The notes under the pieces are model-generated. The model made no database searches. It had not been told where the DNA came from and was given only the letters and a program-made list of their open reading frames with translations. Shown here in pieces: positions 6,953-12,144 of a stretch of 12,144 bases of DNA. The position numbers were made by a program, and so were the translations under genes. How positions within the stretch are numbered: the first letter of the stretch is position 1; each line of letters starts with the position of its first letter. The DNA is taken from contig CAMHRH010000019.1 in NCBI GenBank assembly GCA_946187605.1, forward strand, positions 1-12,144. Direction: 5' to 3'. Source of the DNA: an uncultured Candidatus Saccharibacteria bacterium (GTDB lineage: Bacteria > Patescibacteriota > Saccharimonadia > Saccharimonadales > Saccharimonadaceae).

Positions 6953-7057
6953 GATAAAACTCTCGCGGTAGGTGCCTTCGGTGTCGTGCAAACGTTTTAG
7001 CGCTTTTTCGACACAACATGTGCAATGAAACTTAGACGCTCGGAGGCATCGAGCTAG
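6929..7057 (-). other. Open minus-strand frame without start, possible gene remnant
   Basis: The 101-bp gap between the AT-rich gene and the 474-aa gene is richer in GC than the AT-rich gene. Read on the minus strand it is open for about 42 codons. The reading includes HCTCCVEKALKRL, which looks protein-like and is faintly reminiscent of the GMHCxxC...L motif of heavy-metal-associated domains. There is no start codon of the right kind and the frame ends inside the convergent plus-strand gene. It could be a leftover of a gene disrupted when the AT-rich gene arrived, or simply chance. Confidence 0.2.
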
Positions 7058-8478
7058 CTAGAGTATTTTTCTTTAAGACCAATCAGCTCATGCGTTAAGT
7101 TCCCCGACCAAACCGCCGCCGAAAGATATCCTAAATAAGGATTGTCGGAAAACTCGCTCGCAACCGTTCTCGAATTATCGAGCGTCCGAGATTGTATTAT
7201 TTCAAAAGCATCAGCGACTTTCTCGTCATCTATACTATCTTCGCCAAACGCTTCACCAGCCTTAGCTATAAATCGTGCGTATATGCCCTCAAACTCATCT
7301 TCCGAATAGCCGCCGCTCATCGTCAGCTGAGCGAACCTTACTATTTCTTTAAAAACTGGATCGAAAGCGATTTCTTGCCAATCCTTCTTTGATATATTTC
7401 GCAAAGCCGCCGCAGATAGTCTATCAGTATACGCTACGGCCTGAATTGTCGACGGGAATAATTCTCGTTGCCCTTGTACACTCATCAAATGTCGGTTTAT
7501 TGCGCCTAGAACTTCAGCCAAATCGTCAACTTCTATCCTAAGCTCGCCAGTCTCTTCATTAACCGATACTTGCCCTAATCTTTCAAACGCTTCGTTTAAC
7601 TCCGAAATTTTTGTCTTCGGCGCCTCAAGCGGAACCGGTTCCATGTCCTCTTTTAGCCGCCGCAGTACATCAATCGCTCTTACGTCGCCTTTATCTCCAT
7701 CATAAATCGCATCAGCCTCCGGATCTTTTCTTAATAAACCCCCAACGGGATCTCCACTAAAAGCTCCAGCAGTTTTATCATAATTATCTAAATCAAATAT
7801 ATATTTTTCATGCGGATCCGTATATCCAGCACCGTGTTTTTCTCTGAGCTCAGACAATAATCTCGATAGATTCTCACGTTTTTCGTCAACTTCATCGCTT
7901 TCTCGCGCATCATAATAGTCAATCATCGCCTCAATGAGTCTATGCGCTTCCGGAGCGCAATCATGGATAAAGCTACGACCCGCAATAACTATATTCTCGA
8001 TTCGGTACGCATCCATCCTCATGTTTTCAAACCTTACATAATCAGAACTTGGTATCGTCCTTGCGATCGTCTCCAGACGCCCTATATTCGCCGGCGAGCA
8101 TTTCGAACCCAAAGTTTCAAAAATATATTCGCCCGTGCCCAACTCGCCATTAGAATACCATCTACCGCCGGATATTCCAGCCCTCCTCGAATGCATAACA
8201 ACACTGATCTCATCATCATCACCTTCCGCCAATTGCGCCATCCTCTCTGCGGCAGCGTTTATACAATCATCGCTTTTCTCATGGCAGTTTTTAGCAAAGC
8301 CCCTAAAAGATAGCGCGAAATTCGAACCGGCAAACTTGCTCTCTAACTCAGCCATTTTTCGCTCACCAGTCTCGCGAGCATTATTAAATCTCAGCTCCTC
8401 GCTGTCTGCTATTTCTGCTAGGCTTTCCCAGCCAGTTTTGGCATCATCAGTACTACTAAGTATCTTTTCAAACGTCAT
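7054..8478 (-). CDS. Large acidic cytoplasmic hypothetical protein
   Basis: I do not recognise this 474-aa protein. No signal peptide or membrane segment is visible and it is rich in Glu, Asp, Ala and Arg. The sequence looks predominantly helical: helical runs at about 15-85, 130-215 and 265-425, with a looser Asp/Gly/Pro-rich middle (about 215-265). Four cysteines (65, 72, 127, 174) are spread through the first half without a metal-binding pattern. No nucleotide-binding or nuclease motif is evident. Composition resembles the neighbouring housekeeping genes (one line counted at about 47% GC), so it does not look newly acquired. The ATG has a TAGAAT box ending 6 nt upstream and no Shine-Dalgarno, so it is probably leaderless. 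It is transcribed away from the S51 peptidase, with which it shares a 35-bp gap. Confidence 0.85.
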   Translation of the reverse strand: MTFEKILSSTDDAKTGWESLAEIADSEELRFNNARETGERKMAELESKFAGSNFALSFRGFAKNCHEKSDDCINAAAERMAQLAEGDDDEISVVMHSRRAGISGGRWYSNGELGTGEYIFETLGSKCSPANIGRLETIARTIPSSDYVRFENMRMDAYRIENIVIAGRSFIHDCAPEAHRLIEAMIDYYDARESDEVDEKRENLSRLLSELREKHGAGYTDPHEKYIFDLDNYDKTAGAFSGDPVGGLLRKDPEADAIYDGDKGDVRAIDVLRRLKEDMEPVPLEAPKTKISELNEAFERLGQVSVNEETGELRIEVDDLAEVLGAINRHLMSVQGQRELFPSTIQAVAYTDRLSAAALRNISKKDWQEIAFDPVFKEIVRFAQLTMSGGYSEDEFEGIYARFIAKAGEAFGEDSIDDEKVADAFEIIQSRTLDNSRTVASEFSDNPYLGYLSAAVWSGNLTHELIGLKEKYSS

Positions 8479-8479
8479 A

Positions 8480-8507
8480 TTGTCATTCTATCCCATTTCC
8501 ATATAAT
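8480..8507 (+). promoter_or_regulatory. Leaderless promoter of the S51 peptidase
   Basis: TTGTCA (8480-8485) matches 5 of 6 bases of the -35, followed by a 16-nt spacer and a perfect TATAAT (8502-8507). The ATG at 8514-8516 begins 6 nt later, at the expected transcription start. The -35 lies between the -10 and the start codon of the divergent gene, so the two promoters share the same DNA face and should compete for polymerase. Confidence 0.7.
8485..8490 (-). promoter_or_regulatory. -10 box of the 474-aa gene, likely leaderless
   Basis: TAGAAT on the minus strand (5 of 6 matches to the consensus) ends 6 nt before the ATG at 8476-8478. No good -35 is visible; at 17-nt spacing it would fall at 8508-8513, immediately before the peptidase start codon. 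One base (8485) is shared with the -35 of the opposite promoter. Confidence 0.5.
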
Positions 8508-8513
8508 TAAAAC

Positions 8514-9176
8514 ATGAGATTATTTTTAGCCAGTAACGACTTGGGCGACTTCCCGGAAAAGCTATACGCTCTAGTCGGCATGAACCGCAAAACTCTCGTT
8601 ATCTCAAATGCACGCGATCATCGTTCCGAAGCAGACCGAAGAGCAATTGTTGATGAAGATCTCGGAATTATTACTAATTGCGGCTTGCTCCCTACCGAGC
8701 TAGACCTAAGAAGTTACCTCAATAAACCCAACGAGCTCAAGAATTACATCGATAGCTTTCAACCTGGATGCATCTTCGCAATGGGCGGGAATATCTATTC
8801 ATTAGCCACCACATTAAATCTAAGCGGCATGGCAGAAATAATTAAGAACGACCTTGCGAAAGACAAATACGTCTACGCAGGCTATAGTGCAGGTTCAATG
8901 AACGCATCAGAAGACCTCATTTACTATCATGACTCGTACGGAAAACGCGCAGGCGACCGTATTGAAGAAGCTAAATCAATTTACGGCACAGTTATCACAA
9001 AAGGCCTAAACTTAATCAAAGAATATATCTGCCCACACGCCGATGAAGATAAATTTAGCGACGTATGCCACAGTGCCGAGAAATCACTTTTACAACATGG
9101 TTTAACGCCAATTGTACTTAATAATTCCGACGTAGTCATCGTCGATAATAATGAACTAAAAATCTACAAAAAATAA
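8514..9176 (+). CDS. Peptidase S51 (peptidase E-like) family serine hydrolase
   Basis: The 220-aa cytoplasmic protein has the peptidase E fold signature. A GGN motif at residues 91-93 (AMGGNIYSL) should supply oxyanion-hole glycine, and the nucleophile elbow is GYSAGS (123-128) with Ser125 as the likely catalytic serine, comparable to the GWSAG elbow of PepE. His175 in PHADEDKF is a candidate for the catalytic His. Family members split N-terminal Asp dipeptides (PepE) or hydrolyse cyanophycin-type substrates (cyanophycinase); the length fits PepE-like proteins rather than the longer cyanophycinases. Substrate specificity cannot be read from the sequence. It is monocistronic, has its own leaderless promoter, and ends in a bidirectional terminator whose first stem base is the last base of the stop codon. 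Confidence 0.88.
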   Translation: MRLFLASNDLGDFPEKLYALVGMNRKTLVISNARDHRSEADRRAIVDEDLGIITNCGLLPTELDLRSYLNKPNELKNYIDSFQPGCIFAMGGNIYSLATTLNLSGMAEIIKNDLAKDKYVYAGYSAGSMNASEDLIYYHDSYGKRAGDRIEEAKSIYGTVITKGLNLIKEYICPHADEDKFSDVCHSAEKSLLQHGLTPIVLNNSDVVIVDNNELKIYKK

Positions 9177-9200
9177 TTGGTCAGCATCAAACCGACCAAT
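9176..9200. terminator. Bidirectional intrinsic terminator between convergent genes
   Basis: A perfect 7-bp inverted repeat, ATTGGTC (9176-9182) and GACCAAT (9194-9200), encloses an 11-nt loop. On the minus strand it is followed by a U-rich tract (TATTTTTTG, complementary to about 9167-9175), which makes a good terminator for the membrane-protein gene ending at 9205. On the plus strand the following CATTTTAC is a poorer U-tract, so termination of the peptidase transcript may be weaker. Confidence 0.75.
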
Positions 9201-9204
9201 CATT

Positions 9205-10104
9205 TTACTCAGTCTTATTCTGGTTTAACGACCACGAATCGGGGATCAAAGTAAACACATTATTCGTATTGTCTTTTCCAACTATCGAAATACAATGAAT
9301 TCTTCCATCTTCTCCGGCAAAAACATTCTTAAACGTCCACATATTCACATCCCCCTTCGTATAATAATTCACTTCTTGAACATCTAAATTACCAACTTTC
9401 TTCATCGTCATCTGCGGCATAGATTCACTATTAGCTTCTGCCGTAGCAAGTAGCTCACTCGCATAAGACTCCGCGGTTACTGTTTCGCCGGCCGCAATCG
9501 AACTTAACACTACATAATAATCACCTTCACTGCTGCCATACGCAAACTCATCCTCACCTACATTCTCAATTTTTCGCGTCCAGCCAGCCGGAACATCAAT
9601 ATAACCATGAGTTTCCGTACCAATACGCTGCGTCACAGTTTCAGTTGGCTCTACTACCGGAGGAGTGTCGTCGGCATCTCCATTTTCTACCACAGTCGGT
9701 TCGACTGTAGGCCCATTATCTTTCGTAAGCATATAGTATGCAAATGCGCCTCCGCCAGCCAAAACCGCTACTATTAACAAAATAACTATAATTTTCTTAG
9801 ACGACTTCTTCGGCTCACTATTGACCACGCCTGATTGCTCCACTGGACTCGTCTGCGACTGAGCAACGTACGGCTGACCCGATCGTAGCGCTACATCTTG
9901 GCCAAGTTCTACACTAGCGTAAGGATTCTGCATCTCAGGCCTAATCGCAGCCGCTTCTGATCCGCCGGCAAGCATCGCCGCCATTCGGCGCGCCGCCTCA
10001 GACTCCTGCGCAGGCGCCATTGGGGTAGTATTCGGATTCGACGCCGGAGCGACAGGCTCGCTTGATTGTATATTTGGACTCCCCCTAAATTGCTCGTCGC
10101 CCAT
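9205..10104 (-). CDS. Single-pass membrane protein with PsbP-like external domain
   Basis: This 299-aa protein has a disordered, Pro/Ala/Gln/Ser-rich cytoplasmic N-terminus (1-100), a basic KKSSKK stop, one membrane helix (about 104-126), an acidic Thr/Pro/Val-rich linker (about 128-158) and a compact external domain (about 165-295). The latter begins with GYIDVPAGW and ends with IPDSWSLN, resembling PsbP/Mog1-like (DUF1795-type) domains that open with a 'dyP.gW' pattern; this is recognition of a pattern, not a search result. Such domains occur in bacterial surface proteins of unclear role. A near-ideal promoter precedes it, and the purine-rich leader (AAAAGAG about 9 nt before the ATG, GAG directly before it) gives only a weak Shine-Dalgarno. 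It ends at the bidirectional terminator, so it is probably monocistronic. Confidence 0.8.
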   Translation of the reverse strand: MGDEQFRGSPNIQSSEPVAPASNPNTTPMAPAQESEAARRMAAMLAGGSEAAAIRPEMQNPYASVELGQDVALRSGQPYVAQSQTSPVEQSGVVNSEPKKSSKKIIVILLIVAVLAGGGAFAYYMLTKDNGPTVEPTVVENGDADDTPPVVEPTETVTQRIGTETHGYIDVPAGWTRKIENVGEDEFAYGSSEGDYYVVLSSIAAGETVTAESYASELLATAEANSESMPQMTMKKVGNLDVQEVNYYTKGDVNMWTFKNVFAGEDGRIHCISIVGKDNTNNVFTLIPDSWSLNQNKTE

Positions 10105-10142
10105 CTCTTTTTTCTCTTTTATTTTTATAAAATTCTCAAAAA

Positions 10143-10172
10143 ATTATACTATCAAACCGCTTATGTTGTCAA
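10143..10172 (-). promoter_or_regulatory. Consensus sigma-70 promoter of the membrane-protein gene
   Basis: A perfect -35 (TTGACA at 10167-10172) and a perfect -10 (TATAAT at 10143-10148) are separated by 18 nt on the minus strand. Transcription should start near 10136, leaving an AT/purine-rich leader of about 30 nt. The -35 starts only 12 nt after the stop of the ABC ATPase gene. It is the strongest-looking promoter in the window. Confidence 0.85.
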
Positions 10173-10184
10173 TAGGCGCAAAAG

Positions 10185-10841
10185 TTATCTAGATATTGTA
10201 CCGCGTCGCAAATGCAACACTTCATCTGCATGCGCTGCCACTCGCCGTGAATGAGTAACAATAATCACAATTTTATTTTGTTCGTGTGCCAACTCTTTAA
10301 AAATCTCAATTATCTTTTCTTCCGTGTCCTCATCAAGATTGCCTGTCGGCTCATCTGCCACAATTATCGGAGAATTTGAAGCAATCGCTCGCGCAATCGC
10401 AACGCGTTGCTGCTGACCGCCAGATAGTTTATTAACCAAACGCCCACCTTCCTCCTCCGTAAGTCCAACTTGCGCTAAATACTTATCCGGATTGACTTTT
10501 CTTTTATCAAAATCAATTGCAACCTGAACATTCTCTCGCGCCGTCATATATTTAATTAAGTTATACGACTGAAATACTATATTTACATACTTGAGGCGAA
10601 ACTCGGAACTGCCAATTTTTTTCAGGCTTTTATTATTGTAAGCAATATCGCCTTCTTGAATCTTATCCAAAGCTGAAAGAAGCGATAGGAACGTTGTTTT
10701 GCCGGATCCACTCTCGCCGACTATGGCATAAATCTTGCCAGATTCAAATTCCGCATCAATTCCTTTTAATACATTCTGTACACCAGACGCATTCTTATGC
10801 GAATACCTAATTCCTTCAACACTCAGTATATTCTTTTTCAT
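10185..10841 (-). CDS. ABC transporter ATP-binding protein (MacB/LolD type)
   Basis: This is the cytoplasmic ATPase subunit of an ABC transporter. All motifs are intact: Walker A GESGSGKTT (42-50), Q-loop Q91 in VFQSYNLI, signature LSGGQQQR (139-146), Walker B IIVADEPTGNLD (159-170) and the H-loop His197 in VTHS. The EPTGNLD wording and the 218-aa length are typical of the MacB/LolD/FtsE group, which works by mechanotransmission with FtsX-like permeases rather than by importing solutes. It is the second gene of an operon with such a permease: AAGGAG (10847-10852) lies 5 nt before the ATG and overlaps the end of the permease gene, with 2 nt between the stop and the start. The substrate cannot be deduced. 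Confidence 0.95.
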   Translation of the reverse strand: MKKNILSVEGIRYSHKNASGVQNVLKGIDAEFESGKIYAIVGESGSGKTTFLSLLSALDKIQEGDIAYNNKSLKKIGSSEFRLKYVNIVFQSYNLIKYMTARENVQVAIDFDKRKVNPDKYLAQVGLTEEEGGRLVNKLSGGQQQRVAIARAIASNSPIIVADEPTGNLDEDTEEKIIEIFKELAHEQNKIVIIVTHSRRVAAHADEVLHLRRGTISR

Positions 10842-10843
10842 TT

Positions 10844-12144
10844 CTACTCCTTCCCCGCCAAAATCGTCTTCGGCTGATAGCGCATAATATTTACTGACGG
10901 CAGAATCAATGCCACGATAATCACCGCATAGCCAATAGCAAACAGTAGTAAGAAGTCTATCGGCGTTGCATTGATATCAAGTTCTACGTCTTCGCTGCGT
11001 CCTGCCGAAATCTTCTGTTTCATATTTTTTACGTCTGCGGACGTCTGCGACATACCACTATTGCCATTTTTGCTATTGCCGCCCATCTGCGCACCTGGAC
11101 GCCCAAAATTGCGCTCAGACTGCTGTTGTGAAGCTGTGGTCTGCGACTCCAAAATACTCTGCCCCATCGACTTCGCCAAGAAAGTCCCCGACACTGACGC
11201 AAAAGCAAAACCCAAAGTACCGACGACGAGTAACTCGGCCATAATCTGCGCAAGTACATTTCTTTTATGCGCACCAAGCGAAAGCAAAACTCCCATTTCA
11301 TAACGGCGATCGCGCACATTAAGCGTTACAATCAAAGTCACAATCACGATAGCCGCAATAATCACAATTACAAGTATCGTCGTTGCAAAGCCACCCACGC
11401 TTTCAATCGAACTGGCCATCGCATCATATTCACTCGTGTCAACTGCGACCTTCAAATTGTTCTCAGCCAAATCCGAAAAATCACTATTAATTTTCTCTAC
11501 GAATTCATCCGCATCTTCAGAATTTAACATGTAGAAATTAGCGTTGCTAACATCATAATTGCCGTCATTATAATCGTCTTCGCTTAAAAACTTTGCCGCC
11601 GTTTCAGTATTCATATAAATCGTATTCGCGCTCGCACGCTCTTCGGAAATATCATAAATACCGATAACCGTCAGCTCTACGCTGTTCTCCGTATATACAT
11701 TTTTGACCTTAAAAGTATCGCCAACCGACAAATTATTCAATTCCGCAAACTCATATGAGATCATCGCGCTATCATCAGTATCCTCATCGAAGTAAGCGCC
11801 ATCCTTTATCTCCATCGTCTCATTCTTTACAGCCGATATATATGCATACGCATTGACGCCAGAAATCGTAATATCGCCATCAAGCGCCGTTTTATCAGAC
11901 TCTTGCTCCATGCCTGGCATTTTGTCCATCATTCCGCCAGAATCACGATCGCTTCGACCAGTCGAACTCTCGACGACTTCTAAATTATAAGAATTCGCCT
12001 GAGTCGATACTTCATAAGAATAGTCTTTCACGTATTCTGAATATGAAGCAATACTATTCGCCGTATCAACATCAATTTGCGGCCGCACCATCTTGCCAAA
12101 CATCTCTTTGCGATCTCCGCCTTTTTCTATTTCTTCTTTTTGCG
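10844..12144 (-). CDS. FtsX-like ABC permease, 5' end beyond the window
   Basis: This is the membrane subunit for the adjacent ATPase. An in-frame ATG exists at 12101-12103, but the frame stays open to the window edge (at least 13 more codons) and the N-terminal membrane helix expected in the family has not appeared, so the true start lies to the right. Numbering from that internal Met, an external MacB-like domain covers about 1-235, followed by three membrane segments (about 238-262, 287-309 and 381-404) and the RYQPKTILAGKE C-terminus typical of these permeases. Oddities are a Met/Gly-rich stretch in the external domain (about 56-65) and a long Gln/Gly/Asn-rich loop between the second and third visible helices (about 318-375). 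Roles in this family include export of peptides or antibiotics and lipoprotein release; which applies here is not evident. Confidence 0.92.
   Translation of the reverse strand, partial: QKEEIEKGGDRKEMFGKMVRPQIDVDTANSIASYSEYVKDYSYEVSTQANSYNLEVVESSTGRSDRDSGGMMDKMPGMEQESDKTALDGDITISGVNAYAYISAVKNETMEIKDGAYFDEDTDDSAMISYEFAELNNLSVGDTFKVKNVYTENSVELTVIGIYDISEERASANTIYMNTETAAKFLSEDDYNDGNYDVSNANFYMLNSEDADEFVEKINSDFSDLAENNLKVAVDTSEYDAMASSIESVGGFATTILVIVIIAAIVIVTLIVTLNVRDRRYEMGVLLSLGAHKRNVLAQIMAELLVVGTLGFAFASVSGTFLAKSMGQSILESQTTASQQQSERNFGRPGAQMGGNSKNGNSGMSQTSADVKNMKQKISAGRSEDVELDINATPIDFLLLFAIGYAVIIVALILPSVNIMRYQPKTILAGKE
10847..10852 (-). promoter_or_regulatory. Strong Shine-Dalgarno of the ABC ATPase gene
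   Basis: AAGGAG on the minus strand, 5 nt from the stop-overlapping spacer to the ATG at 10839-10841 once the TAG (10844-10846) is included. It is the best ribosome-binding site in the window and contrasts with the leaderless starts of promoter-proximal genes. Confidence 0.75.

Noticed and set aside
6980..7015. GTGTCG/CGACAC inverted repeat in the gap as an RNA element
   Set aside because: Only 6 bp with a loop of more than 20 nt; easily due to chance, and it lies within a frame that may be coding remnant.
7038..7054. Hairpin (5-bp stem GCTCG/CGAGC, 7-nt loop) as terminator of the 474-aa gene
   Set aside because: The stem is short and no U-tract follows it on the minus strand.
12101..12103. 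ATG as the true start of the ABC permease
   Set aside because: The frame stays open to the right edge and the expected N-terminal membrane helix is missing, so this is an internal methionine.
1..12144. Recoding of UGA as glycine (Gracilibacteria/Absconditabacteria code)
   Set aside because: TGA ends the PilO-like gene and the AT-rich gene at sensible places, and no frame reads through TGA.

Overview
The window looks like a chromosomal piece of a Patescibacteria/CPR bacterium, most likely Saccharibacteria (TM7). The lineage call is an inference, at roughly 0.65. It rests on a compact inner-membrane type IV pilus operon with unusually large, acidic PilN/PilO-like proteins and a PilB without its zinc-binding cysteines, very short intergenic gaps, several apparently leaderless genes, and a mid-40s to mid-50s local GC. 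TGA, TAA and TAG all serve as stops and no long frame reads through TGA, so a code with UGA read as glycine (Gracilibacteria/Absconditabacteria) is unlikely.

Layout. On the minus strand, reading from right to left, 5312-52 is one tightly coupled operon: pilM, pilN-like, pilO-like, a small unknown membrane protein, then pilB. The genes overlap or nearly touch, and a promoter abuts the pilM start codon. PilM (cytoplasmic FtsA-like clamp), PilN and PilO (membrane alignment proteins) and PilB (extension ATPase) together form the cytoplasmic/inner-membrane motor of a type IV pilus. A further promoter at the left edge points to another minus-strand gene just outside the window. Upstream of pilM lies ychF, a ribosome-associated ATPase/GTPase-family gene starting with TTG.

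The middle (6450-9200) is accessory in character: an AT-rich unknown plus-strand gene (6485-6952), an unexplained 100-bp gap with an open minus frame, a 474-aa unknown acidic cytoplasmic protein on the minus strand, and a divergently transcribed S51-family peptidase. The last two share a 35-bp gap in which their promoters interleave. A bidirectional terminator ends the peptidase gene and the convergent membrane-protein gene.

The right end (9205-12144) holds a single-pass membrane protein with a strong consensus promoter, followed upstream by an ABC ATPase of the MacB/LolD type and its FtsX-like permease. The permease runs off the right edge.

The recurring signal worth attention is promoter architecture. 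Four genes have a -10 hexamer ending 6-7 nt before the ATG, so their transcripts should start at or next to the start codon. Genes inside operons instead use short Shine-Dalgarno sites or stop/start overlaps. I see no RNA gene, CRISPR array, insertion sequence or long repeat, and no gene-free stretch above 300 bases.
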